This document shows, piece by piece, positions 50,038 to 58,524 of a DNA stretch of 64,000 nt. The notes under the pieces were generated by a model. That model was not told the DNA's origin. It searched no databases and was given only the letters and a program-made list of their open reading frames with translations. The first letter of the stretch is position 1, and every line of letters begins with the position of its first letter. Location: NCBI GenBank assembly GCA_964552795.1, contig CAZKIO010000007.1:39548-103547 (forward strand). The letters run 5' to 3'. The position numbers were made by a program, and so were the translations under genes. The DNA is from JAEUHZ01 sp964552795 (lineage in GTDB: Bacteria; Planctomycetota; UBA1135; GCA-002686595).

Positions 50038-53000
50038 ATGATCGCCCGCCTGATCGAGTTGTGCGTCCGGAACCGCGTCCTCGTCCTGCTGCTCACCGTC
50101 ATGGTGGCGGCGCTGGGCGTGTGGGGCGTGCGCAACATCCGCCTGGACGCGATCCCCGACCTGTCGGACGTCCAGGTGATCGTCGTCACCGAGTACCCGG
50201 GCCAGAACCCGTCGGTCGTCGACGACCAGGTGACGCTCCCGCTCTCCAACGTGCTTCTGTCCGTGCCCAACGCCAAGGACGTGCGCGGCGTCAGCATGTT
50301 CGAGCTGTCGTTCGTGTACGTGATCTTCGAGGACGGCACGGACCTGTACTGGGCCCGCAGCCGCGTGCTGGAGACGCTCAACAGCGCGCGCGACAGCCTG
50401 CCGCGCGGCGTGCAGCCCAAACTGGGACCGGACGCGACCGGCGTCGGCTGGGTCTACCAGTACGCGCTGGTCCCCGGCTGGTACTGCCCCGACCACGCGC
50501 ACGGGGTGTGGCACGACGCGGGCGAGGACCGCTGGTACGCGGCGCGCGACGACGCGCCGCGCGCGCGGCGCACGGAGTTGCGGCGCGTGCGCGCGTTCCG
50601 CGAGAAGGGCGCGTGCCCGCTCGACCAGCGCGCGCTGCTGCCGGCGGAGCAGGACCTGTCCTCCCTGCGGTCGCTGCAGGACTGGTACCTGCGCTACCCG
50701 CTGACGTCGGTCCCGGGCGTCTCGGAGGTGGCGCCGATCGGCGGTTTCGTCCGTCAGTACCAGGTCGTGCTCGATCCGGTCCGCCTGCAGGCCTTCGACC
50801 TGTCGCTGATGACGGTCATGACGGCCGTCCAGCGCTCGAACGCCGACGTCGGCGGCTCGGTCGTCGAGATGTCCGAGAGCGAGTACCTCGTGCGCTCGCG
50901 CGCCTACGTGCAGGGCGTGCGCGACCTGGAGCAGGTCGTGGTCGGGACCGGCATGGGCGGCATTCCGGTGCTGCTGGGCGACGTGGCCTCGATCGAGGTC
51001 GGCGGCGAGATGCGCCGCGGCGTGGGCGAGTTGGACGGCCAGGGCGAGGCCGTGGGCGGCGTGATCGTGGCGCGCTTCGGCGAGAACGCCTTCCAGGTGA
51101 TCCAGGACGCCAAGGCGCGCCTGTTCGAGCTGGAGGACGGACTCCCGCCCGGCGTCGCGGTGCTGACGACCTACGACCGCTCGGCGCTGATCGAGCGTTC
51201 CGTGGCGACCTTGACGGACGCGCTGCTGGAGGAGCTGCTGGTCGTCGCGCTCATCTGCCTCGTGTTCCTGGCGCACGTGCGCAGCGCGCTGGTCGCCGTG
51301 CTCGTGCTGCCGCTGGGCCTGCTCGTGGCGATCGTCGTCATGAACCTGCTGGGCATCAACGCCAACATCATGAGCCTGGGCGGCCTGGCCCTGGCGATCG
51401 GCGTGATGGTCGATTCGGGCGTGGTGATGATCGAGAACGCGCACCGCCACCTCGAGCGCGAGCGCGAGAAGGCCGCGCGCGGCGAGCCCGCCAAGGACCG
51501 CGTCGGCGCCGTCCTCGCGGCCGCCACGGAGGTGGGTCCGAGCCTGTTCTTCTCGCTGCTCGTGATCACGGTCTCGTTCCTGCCGATCTTCGTGCTGGGC
51601 GGCGAATCGGGGCGCCTGTTCACTCCGCTGGCGTGGACCAAGACCTTTGCCATCGCCGCCGGTGCGGTGCTGGGCATCACGGTCGTGCCGGTGCTGATGG
51701 TGTACCTGATCCGCGGCCGCATCCCGCACGAGGACCGCAACCCGGTCAACCGGCTCTCGCAACGCATCTACGAGCCCGCGTTCCGCCTCGTGATGCGCCA
51801 TCCGCGCCTGACGCTGTGCGTCACGGTGCTGCTGGGCGCCTCGGCGATCTGGCCGGCGCGACAACTGGGCAGCGAGTTCATGCCGCCGCTGGACGAGGGC
51901 GACCTGCTCTACATGCCGACCACGGAGCCGAGCCTCTCCGTCGGCAAGGCCAAGGAACTCCTGCAGCAGACCGACAAGCTGATCGCGCTGGCGCCCGAGG
52001 TGGTCAGCGTGCACGGCAAGATCGGCCGTTCGGACACTGCGACGGACCCGGCGCCGCTCTCGATGATCGAGACGGTGATCCAGCTGGAGACGGATCGCAC
52101 GAAGTGGCGGCAGCGTCCCGTCGCCACGTTCCACGACGGCTGGCCCGAGTGGCTGGCGTGGCCGTTCGCGAACACGTTCTGGCCGGTCACGCGTCCGATC
52201 ACGAGCGAGGAGCTGGTGTACGGCTGGACGGACCCGGACGGCACGCTGCACCACGGGCTCAACACGCTGTGCACCTTCCCGGGCATGGCCAACTCCTGGA
52301 CGCACCCGATCGAGACGCGACTGGCGATGCTCTCGACGGGCATCAAGACGCCGGTCGGCATCAAGGTCCTCGGCCCGGACCTGGCCACGCTCGACCGGCT
52401 CTCGAAGGAGATCGCGCTCGTGGTCCAGCAGATCCAGGGCACGACCAGCGCGTTCCCCGAGCCCGTGTTCGGCGGCCACTACCTGGACTTCGACATCGAC
52501 CGCGGCGCGGCCGCGCGCTACGGCCTCACCACCGGCGACGTGCAGGACGTGATCCAGGCGGCGGTCGGCGGCATGACCGTGGCGACGACGGTGCAGGGCA
52601 TCGAGCGCTACCCGATCAACGTGCGCTATCCGCGCGAGCTGCGCGACGATCCCGAGCGCCTGGCGGAGATCCTGGTGACCGGCATGGGCGGCGTGCAGGT
52701 CCCGCTGGGCGCGATCGCCGCGATCTCGATCCGCCCCGGCGCGCCGATGGTGCGCAGCGAGGATGGCACGCACGCCGCGTGGATCTTCGTCGACATCTCG
52801 GGCCGCGACCTGGGCGGCTGGGTGGCGGAGGCACGCGAGCGCGTGTCGGCCGCGGTGACGCTGCCGCCCGGATACACGCTGCGCTGGGCCGGAACGTTCG
52901 AGGAACTGGAGAAGGCCAACGAGCGGCTGATGCTCGTGGTGCCGATCACGCTGGCGCTGATCGTCCTCCTGCTCTACGTCTCCAACGGCAGCTGGTTCCG

Positions 53001-53442
53001 CGTGGGCGTCGTGCTGCTGGCCGTGCCCTTCAGCCTCATCGGCGCGCTGTGGTTCCTGTGGGCGCTCGACTACGACATGAGCCTGGCGGTGTGGGTCGGC
53101 ATCATCGCGCTCCTGGGCATCGACGCCGAGACCGGGCAGATCATGCTGCTGTACCTGGACGAGGCGCACGAGCGCTGGCGCAAGGAAGGACGCCTGGGCA
53201 ACGTGCAGGACCTGCTGGGCGCGATCCACGAGGGCGCGGTGAAGCGCATCCGGCCCAAGACCATGACGGTCGCCACGGACATGATCGGCCTCCTGCCGCT
53301 GCTGTGGGCGACGGGCACCGGTGCCGACGTGACGCGGCGGCTGGTGGCGCCGCTGATCGGCGGCATCACGGTCAGCTTCCTGATGGAGCTGCTCGTGTAC
53401 CCGGTCATCTACTTCCTCGTGAAGCGGCGCGGCCTGCCGTGA
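50038..53442 (+). CDS. cusA: CusA-type heavy-metal RND pump with a CxxH/CP insertion
   Basis: A 1134-residue inner-membrane proton-driven pump. Family segments include RLDAIPDLSDVQVIV, SLRSLQDWYLRYPL, LSTGIKTPVGIKVLGPDL, and the proton-relay helix ALAIGVMVDSGVVMIENAHRHLE. Methionines GMTVATT and PMVRSED sit where CusA has its metal-binding Mets. Residues about 147-206 are an extra stretch not seen in E. coli CusA: it has WYCPDHAHG (Cys150, His153, His155) and KGACPLDQRALLP (Cys193), which looks like a degenerate heavy-metal-binding domain. AGAGG lies 5 nt before the ATG. It completes the outer-membrane factor-adaptor-pump operon. Confidence 0.95.
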   Translation: MIARLIELCVRNRVLVLLLTVMVAALGVWGVRNIRLDAIPDLSDVQVIVVTEYPGQNPSVVDDQVTLPLSNVLLSVPNAKDVRGVSMFELSFVYVIFEDGTDLYWARSRVLETLNSARDSLPRGVQPKLGPDATGVGWVYQYALVPGWYCPDHAHGVWHDAGEDRWYAARDDAPRARRTELRRVRAFREKGACPLDQRALLPAEQDLSSLRSLQDWYLRYPLTSVPGVSEVAPIGGFVRQYQVVLDPVRLQAFDLSLMTVMTAVQRSNADVGGSVVEMSESEYLVRSRAYVQGVRDLEQVVVGTGMGGIPVLLGDVASIEVGGEMRRGVGELDGQGEAVGGVIVARFGENAFQVIQDAKARLFELEDGLPPGVAVLTTYDRSALIERSVATLTDALLEELLVVALICLVFLAHVRSALVAVLVLPLGLLVAIVVMNLLGINANIMSLGGLALAIGVMVDSGVVMIENAHRHLEREREKAARGEPAKDRVGAVLAAATEVGPSLFFSLLVITVSFLPIFVLGGESGRLFTPLAWTKTFAIAAGAVLGITVVPVLMVYLIRGRIPHEDRNPVNRLSQRIYEPAFRLVMRHPRLTLCVTVLLGASAIWPARQLGSEFMPPLDEGDLLYMPTTEPSLSVGKAKELLQQTDKLIALAPEVVSVHGKIGRSDTATDPAPLSMIETVIQLETDRTKWRQRPVATFHDGWPEWLAWPFANTFWPVTRPITSEELVYGWTDPDGTLHHGLNTLCTFPGMANSWTHPIETRLAMLSTGIKTPVGIKVLGPDLATLDRLSKEIALVVQQIQGTTSAFPEPVFGGHYLDFDIDRGAAARYGLTTGDVQDVIQAAVGGMTVATTVQGIERYPINVRYPRELRDDPERLAEILVTGMGGVQVPLGAIAAISIRPGAPMVRSEDGTHAAWIFVDISGRDLGGWVAEARERVSAAVTLPPGYTLRWAGTFEELEKANERLMLVVPITLALIVLLLYVSNGSWFRVGVVLLAVPFSLIGALWFLWALDYDMSLAVWVGIIALLGIDAETGQIMLLYLDEAHERWRKEGRLGNVQDLLGAIHEGAVKRIRPKTMTVATDMIGLLPLLWATGTGADVTRRLVAPLIGGITVSFLMELLVYPVIYFLVKRRGLP

Positions 53443-53463
53443 ACCGCGCGGCGCGGCCCGCGT

Positions 53464-54183
53464 TCAGCACGTCCGGAGCGCGCGCCGCGCCTGGGCGATC
53501 GGGATCTCGCGCCACGCGCCCGGCGCGAGGTCCCCGAGCCGGAACGGGCCGAACTGGACGCGCCGCAGCCGGCTCACCTCGTGCCCCAGCACCTTGCAGA
53601 GGCGGCGGATCTCGCGGTTCTTGCCCTGGGTCAGCACCAGTTCGAGGTGGGACTCGCGCTCGGATGCCTTCTGGATCCGCACGGCGCGGCACTGCAGACG
53701 CTCGCCCCGGTCGATCACGCCCGCGCGGGCCCGCGCGGCCGCTTCCGCGGTGAACCTCCCGCGCACGGTGACCAGGTACGTCCGGCGCACCTGGGAGGCC
53801 GGGTCCGCCAGCGCGTTCGAGAGCTGCGTGTCGTTGGTGAGCAAGAGGAGGCCGCTGGTGGCAAGGTCGAGGCGGCCGACGGCGTGCAGGTAGCCCAGTT
53901 CCGGCGGCAGCGCGTCGAAGATGGTCGCGCGTCCGCGCTCGTCGCTGTGCGTCGTGATCAAGCCGGCGGGCTTGTGGAACAGGAAGAAGCGCTTCGCCGT
54001 GTCGCGCACCGGTTGCCCGTCGACCGTCACGCGCTGCGCGGGCCAGGCGACGGGCGTCGCCGGCTCGCGCACGACGCGGCCGTCGAGGCGCACGCGGCCG
54101 GCGCGGATCCACTCCTGGCTCGTCCCGCGCGAGGCGATGCCGAGCTTGGAGAGCAGCCGGTCCAGCTTCAGCGGCCGCGCCAT
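53464..54183 (-). CDS. RsuA/RluB-family pseudouridine synthase
   Basis: A 239-residue rRNA pseudouridine synthase. The N-terminal S4 domain is KLDRLLSKLGIASRGTSQEWIRAGRVRLDGRVV (residues about 6-40). The catalytic Asp is in LHAVGRLDLATSGLLLLTND, the family motif GRLDxxTxGLLLLTND. QGKNREIRRLCKVLGHEVSRLRRVQFGP is the conserved C-terminal core. It isomerises a uridine in 16S or 23S rRNA; the exact site cannot be told. It starts with MARPLKLDRLL at 54183 and is convergent with the RND pump gene and divergent from the beta-helix protein gene. Confidence 0.93.
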   Translation of the reverse strand: MARPLKLDRLLSKLGIASRGTSQEWIRAGRVRLDGRVVREPATPVAWPAQRVTVDGQPVRDTAKRFFLFHKPAGLITTHSDERGRATIFDALPPELGYLHAVGRLDLATSGLLLLTNDTQLSNALADPASQVRRTYLVTVRGRFTAEAAARARAGVIDRGERLQCRAVRIQKASERESHLELVLTQGKNREIRRLCKVLGHEVSRLRRVQFGPFRLGDLAPGAWREIPIAQARRALRTC

Positions 54184-54372
54184 GGCCTGCACGCGCGCCG
54201 AGGGGCGGCGCCCGCGCGCGGCGCGCGGGAGGATGGCCGCGCGGTGCGCGGAGGCCGGGCGGAACGCATGCCGTCGCGATGATGCCGGTGACGCGCTCAC
54301 GCGTCCAACGGCCCGCGGGCGCGATCCCGCGAATCGGCGCGGCGCACGTCCCCCGGAACCGGCGCGGGCGGC

Positions 54373-54378
54373 TAGACT
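54373..54378 (+). promoter_or_regulatory. -10 element of the beta-helix protein gene
   Basis: TAGACT with a predicted start near 54385, about 60 nt before the ATG at 54447. The rest of the 263-bp region between this gene and the pseudouridine synthase shows no other feature. Confidence 0.4.
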
Positions 54379-54446
54379 TTCCCGATTCACCGCGCTCCGC
54401 GACCTTGCGCGGAGCCCCCACCGGATCCCCAGCCCCGATCTCCAGC

Positions 54447-56174
54447 ATGTCCCTCCGCAAGCTCCTCGTTCTCGCGGCCCTCTCCCCCCTGGCGAGCGCC
54501 GGGACCCTGTTCGTCGACGCCGGCCTGACGACCGGCGCCAACAACGGGACGTCGTGGGCCGACGCCTACCGCGGCGCCGATTCCGTCTCGGTCGCGCTGG
54601 CCGCGGCAGCGGCCGGCGACCAGATCTGGGTGCGCGCGGGCACGTACCTGCCGACCACGACGGCGACGCGCACGATCTCGCACCAGTTGAAGAACGGCGT
54701 CGAGGTGTACGGCGGATTCGCGGGCACCGAGACCGCCGTCGCACAGCGCGACGTCGGCGCCAACCTCACGATCCTCTCCGGGGACATCGGGGTCGCCGGC
54801 AACAACGCCGACAACAGCTTCCACGTCGTCAACGGAGCCGGCACGAACGCCACGGCCGTGCTGGACGGCTTCCGCGTGACGCTGGGCAACGCCAACGGCA
54901 CCAACCCGAACGACCGCGGCGGCGGCATCCTGTGCACGGGCGGCGCCAGCCCGACGATCCGCAACTGCCACTTCCTGGCCAACAACTGCACGTTCGGGGG
55001 CGGCGCCGGCTACGTGCTGAGCTCGAGCCCGACCTTCACCGACACGATCTTCCAGAACAACACCGGCGGCAGCTTCGGCGGCGCCTTCGACTGCAACACG
55101 ACCTCGGTCACCTGGGACCGCTGCACGTTCATCGGCAACAGCGCGGCGCGCGCCGGCGCGGTCGAGGTGTTCTCCACGGGCAGCCCGCGCATCCTGAACT
55201 GCGTCTTCCGCAACAACACGTCCACCGGCTCGGGCGGCGGCGGCGCGATCTGGAGCAGTTCCACCACGACGATCCGCAACTGCACGGTCGTCAACAACAG
55301 CTCCACGACCAACGCCACGGCCGGGATCCTGGTCAGCGGCGGCGGCGCATCGATCGCCAACTGCATCGTCTGGGACAACAGCGGTCCGGGCGGCGCGCAG
55401 GGCTCGGCGAACCAGATCGCCGGGACGACTGCCGTGTCCTACTCGATCGTCGAGGGCGGCTTCGCCGGCACCGGGAACCTGAACGCCGATCCGCTGTTCG
55501 TGAACCCGGCCGGCTTCGACTACCGGCTCACCATCGGCTCCCCGGGGATCGACGCCGGCAACAACGCCGCGGTGCCCGCGGGTTTCCCGTTCGACCTCCT
55601 GCTGAAGCCGCGCTTCGCGGACGAGCCGACCGTGGCCGACACGGGCGCCGGAACAGCGCCGATCGTCGACATCGGCGCGTACGAGTTTCCCGCGCCGATC
55701 GTGGCCTCGATCTGCTTCGGCGACGGCACGGGCACGCCCTGCCCCTGCGGCAACGACGCGCCGTTCTTCTCGGAGGTCGGCTGCCTCCATTCGCTGGGAC
55801 AGGGCGGCCGCGTGGCGTCGAGCGGATCGGCGCGCATCGCCGGCGACACATTCGTGCTGCTCGGCACGCAGATGACGAACAGCACGTGCCTGTACTTCCA
55901 GGGCACCGCGACGATCAACGGCGGCCTGGGATCGGCGTTCGGCGACGGCCTGCGCTGCGCGGGCGGCACGATCGTGCGGCTGGGGACCAAGGCCAACGCG
56001 GCAGGCGCCTCGCAGTACCCCGAGGGCGGCGACCTGTCGGTCTCGGTGCGCGGCGCGGTCACCGTGCCCGGCAGCGAGCGCGTCTACCAGATCTGGTACC
56101 GCAACGCCGCGGCGTTCTGCACCGCCAGCACGTTCAACCTGACGAACGCGTTGCGCGTGACCTGGGAACTGTGA
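54447..56174 (+). CDS. Secreted parallel beta-helix protein with GDG...CPCGN C-terminal domain
   Basis: A 575-residue secreted protein with a signal peptide (MSLRKLLVLAALSPLASA). Residues about 20-400 are right-handed beta-helix repeats of the kind found in choice-of-anchor and polymorphic outer-membrane proteins, rich in Asn, Gly, Ser and Thr (ILCTGGASPTIRNCHFLANN, TDTIFQNNTGGSFGGAFD, RILNCVFRNNTSTGSGGGGA). Residues about 425-575 are a separate domain starting ICFGDGTGTPCPCGND and ending VYQIWYRNAAAFCTASTFNLTNALRVTW, also present in the next gene. The helix may be an adhesin or a carbohydrate-binding part. It stands alone under its own -10 box. Confidence 0.85.
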   Translation: MSLRKLLVLAALSPLASAGTLFVDAGLTTGANNGTSWADAYRGADSVSVALAAAAAGDQIWVRAGTYLPTTTATRTISHQLKNGVEVYGGFAGTETAVAQRDVGANLTILSGDIGVAGNNADNSFHVVNGAGTNATAVLDGFRVTLGNANGTNPNDRGGGILCTGGASPTIRNCHFLANNCTFGGGAGYVLSSSPTFTDTIFQNNTGGSFGGAFDCNTTSVTWDRCTFIGNSAARAGAVEVFSTGSPRILNCVFRNNTSTGSGGGGAIWSSSTTTIRNCTVVNNSSTTNATAGILVSGGGASIANCIVWDNSGPGGAQGSANQIAGTTAVSYSIVEGGFAGTGNLNADPLFVNPAGFDYRLTIGSPGIDAGNNAAVPAGFPFDLLLKPRFADEPTVADTGAGTAPIVDIGAYEFPAPIVASICFGDGTGTPCPCGNDAPFFSEVGCLHSLGQGGRVASSGSARIAGDTFVLLGTQMTNSTCLYFQGTATINGGLGSAFGDGLRCAGGTIVRLGTKANAAGASQYPEGGDLSVSVRGAVTVPGSERVYQIWYRNAAAFCTASTFNLTNALRVTWEL

Positions 56175-56193
56175 CGCGCGCGGCGGATCGGGT

Positions 56194-56221
56194 TAGGATG
56201 GGCGCGGCTTCTGCGAGGAGG
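56194..56221 (+). promoter_or_regulatory. Promoter -10 box and strong Shine-Dalgarno site of the gene at 56231
   Basis: TAGGAT (56194-56199) is followed by a short leader with AGGAGG (56216-56221), 9 nt before the ATG at 56231. This gene is clearly not leaderless, unlike several neighbours. Confidence 0.65.
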
Positions 56222-56230
56222 AACCGAGCC

Positions 56231-57007
56231 ATGCAAACCCGATCCGTCTTCCGTTCCTGGCGCGGCGCACTCGCGCTCGCCGCCGCCTCCCTGTTCGTCC
56301 AGCCCGCAGAGGCCCGGGGCACGCCCTTCGACGGCTGCGGGACCATCGTCATGGGCGTCACGTGCCCCCGGATGTTCCAGGCCGACGCGGGCGGCACCTG
56401 GGTGCTCTCGACCTATGGGTCCTTCGTCGTCGGCGACCGCGTGCGCGTCGTCGGCAACCTCGATCCGTCCTGCATCACGATCTGCCAGCAGGGCGGCTGC
56501 ATCTTCAACAACACGATCGGTCCGTGCGACGTGTGCGCGTGCACGGCGTTCTGCGCCGGGGACGGCACGGCCACGGCCTGCCCCTGCGGCAACGGCGGCG
56601 GCGCGGGGCGCGGCTGCGCCAACAGCGTCAACCCGTCCGGCGCGCTGCTCGCGGCCAGCGGCAACTCGGCGCTGTCGAACGACACCGTGGTCCTCGCGGG
56701 GTCCGGCATGCCCGACGCGCCGGCACTCTACTTCCAGGGCTCGTCGCAGCAGAACGGCGGCCTCGGCGCGCTGTTCGGCGACGGGCTGCGCTGCGCCGGC
56801 GGGACCGTCGTGCGCCTGGGACCCAAGGTCAACAGCGGCGGCGCGTCGCAGTACCCCGGCGCCGGCGACGCGAGCGTCTCGGTGCGCGGCATGATCGGCG
56901 CTCCCGGCACGCGCACGTACCAGGTCTGGTACCGCAACGCCGCCGACTTCTGCACCGCGGCGACCTTCAACCTGTCGAACGGGGTCGAGATCGCCTGGGG
57001 CGCTTGA
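56231..57007 (+). CDS. Small secreted Cys-rich protein with the same C-terminal domain
   Basis: A 258-residue secreted protein. The signal peptide is WRGALALAAASLFVQPAEA. Residues about 30-105 are a Cys-rich module (FDGCGTIVMGVTCPRMFQAD; VGNLDPSCITICQQGGCIF; IGPCDVCACTAF) of unknown type. From about 108 to the end is the domain FCAGDGTATACPCGN ... LYFQGSSQQNGGLGALFGDGLRCAGGTVVRLG ... YQVWYRNAADFCTAATFNLSNG, nearly the same as the C-terminal domain of the preceding gene. The start is fixed by AGGAGG at 56216-56221. Function unknown; the domain may anchor or sort secreted proteins. Confidence 0.85.
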   Translation: MQTRSVFRSWRGALALAAASLFVQPAEARGTPFDGCGTIVMGVTCPRMFQADAGGTWVLSTYGSFVVGDRVRVVGNLDPSCITICQQGGCIFNNTIGPCDVCACTAFCAGDGTATACPCGNGGGAGRGCANSVNPSGALLAASGNSALSNDTVVLAGSGMPDAPALYFQGSSQQNGGLGALFGDGLRCAGGTVVRLGPKVNSGGASQYPGAGDASVSVRGMIGAPGTRTYQVWYRNAADFCTAATFNLSNGVEIAWGA

Positions 57008-57093
57008 CGCGGAACCAGGACGACTAGAGCAACCCACGGGCCGCCCGACCGTGGCGGCAAGACCGTGGTTTGTGCTAGTTCTCCTGACGGCGC

Positions 57094-58335
57094 ATGACCG
57101 TCCCGTCCATCCTGTACGCGCTCGCCAGCGTCCCGATGTTCGCGTCGCGGCCGTTCCTGGCCGCCCTCGTCACGGCGCTGATCGCGAGTTGGGGCGAGCA
57201 CATCCCGATCCTCTCGGGGCTGGACATCGTCGCGGCGCTGACCGACGCGCCCGCGTGGTTCCGCAGCGGCTGGACGGTCGGCGCCCTGGCGATCCTGGCC
57301 GCGGCCGAGTTCCTGGCCAGCCGCAGCCCCGAGGTGCGCGCGGTGATGGACGAGTTCGACGCCTTCGTGCGCTCCGCCGTGGCGACGCTGGTGGCGCTGG
57401 CGGTCCTCGATTCCGACACGGCCCGGACGGTCGAGGGCATCCGCGGCGCCGGCCTCGCCACGACCGGCCTGTGGGCCGGCGTCGTGGCGATCGGCACCTG
57501 GAACCTGGCGCGCTGGCGCCGGACGCTGTTCGAGCACCTGTCCGAGATCGACGACGGCGACGACGTCGGCGTGCAGTCCACGCTGCAGTGGATCGAGAGC
57601 TCGTGGACCGTCGGAGGCCTGTTGTTCATCGTGATCGCTCCGATCCTGGCGATCGCCTTCGCGGTCCTCACGGGGCTGGTCCTGTTCGCGCTGCAGCGCC
57701 ACGCGGAGCGACGCGCCGAACGGGCGCGCGTTCCGTGCGCCGCGTGCGGCACGCGCGTGCTGCCCCACGCCACGGCCTGTCCCGCGTGCCGCGCTCCGCT
57801 GGCCGAACCGCGCGCCGTCGGCGTGTTCGGCACGCCGCGCAAGGCGGCCGCCACCGACCTCGCGGCGCACCGCTTCCAGCTCGCGGCGCGCAAGCGCTGT
57901 CCGGTGTGCGCGCAACGCCTCAAGCAGCGCAAGGCGCGCCAGAGCTGCCCGGAGTGTCGCACGGTCACGTTCGCGACGCCGGCGGAGTTCGAGGCGTACC
58001 TGTCCGCGTTGCAGCGGCGCCTGCCGCTCACCCTGGGCTTGTGCCTGGCCTTCTCGGCCGTACCCGTGATCGGCGTCATCCCCGGCGTGATCTACTATCG
58101 CCTGACCCTCGTCGCGGGGCTGCGCGGGTTCACGCCGCCGGTGCGCGGTTGCGCCGCGCGCGTGGTGTCGCGCGTCCTGGCGTTCGGAGTGCTCGCGCTG
58201 CAGCCGATCCCGGTCCTGGGCGCGCTCGTGCTGCCGCTGCTGTGCCTCTCCGCGTACCTCGTGTACCGGCGCGCGCTGACCGGCCACGCGCGCGAGGAGC
58301 TGGCGCGCACGCTGTCGCCGCAGCCTGCAGGCTGA
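57094..58335 (+). CDS. DUF4126 membrane protein with two zinc ribbons
   Basis: A 413-residue membrane protein. The N-terminal half (about 1-205) is DUF4126-like, with several hydrophobic segments (FLAALVTALIASWG, SGWTVGALAILAAAEFLASRSPEV, SWTVGGLLFIVIAPILAIAFAVL). Next come two zinc-ribbon-like CxxC pairs: VPCAACGTRVLPHATACPACRAPLAE at about 212-237 and KRCPVCAQRLKQRKARQSCPECRTVTF at about 269-295. Two further membrane segments follow (LGLCLAFSAVPVIGVIPGVIYY; VLAFGVLALQPIPVLGALVLPLLCL). No enzyme motif is seen. It could be a membrane regulator or a chaperone-like factor. Not in an operon. Confidence 0.6.
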   Translation: MTVPSILYALASVPMFASRPFLAALVTALIASWGEHIPILSGLDIVAALTDAPAWFRSGWTVGALAILAAAEFLASRSPEVRAVMDEFDAFVRSAVATLVALAVLDSDTARTVEGIRGAGLATTGLWAGVVAIGTWNLARWRRTLFEHLSEIDDGDDVGVQSTLQWIESSWTVGGLLFIVIAPILAIAFAVLTGLVLFALQRHAERRAERARVPCAACGTRVLPHATACPACRAPLAEPRAVGVFGTPRKAAATDLAAHRFQLAARKRCPVCAQRLKQRKARQSCPECRTVTFATPAEFEAYLSALQRRLPLTLGLCLAFSAVPVIGVIPGVIYYRLTLVAGLRGFTPPVRGCAARVVSRVLAFGVLALQPIPVLGALVLPLLCLSAYLVYRRALTGHAREELARTLSPQPAG

Positions 58336-58484
58336 GCCGGCTGCGCGGCGGCGGTCCTTGCGGGCCTCGCACCCGCGCGGATGCGCGCCGCGGCGTACGC
58401 TGGTCGCGGCCGGCCCCGCGGAACCGGCCGGCCGCCGACGCACCGGTCACGATCGCGGATCGGGCGCGTAGGCCGGGCACCGCG

Positions 58485-58518
58485 TAGCATGCGCGCGACG
58501 CACGAGGCCCCAAAGGAG
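58485..58518 (+). promoter_or_regulatory. -10 box and Shine-Dalgarno site of the MsrB-MsrA gene
   Basis: TAGCAT (58485-58490) and AAGGAG (58513-58518), 6 nt before the ATG at 58525. The Shine-Dalgarno match fixes the start. Confidence 0.6.
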
Positions 58519-58524
58519 AACGAC

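Noticed and set aside
49843..53229. A 1128-codon minus-strand frame over the RND pump gene
   Set aside because: It is His/Arg-rich antisense sequence of a clearly real CusA gene.
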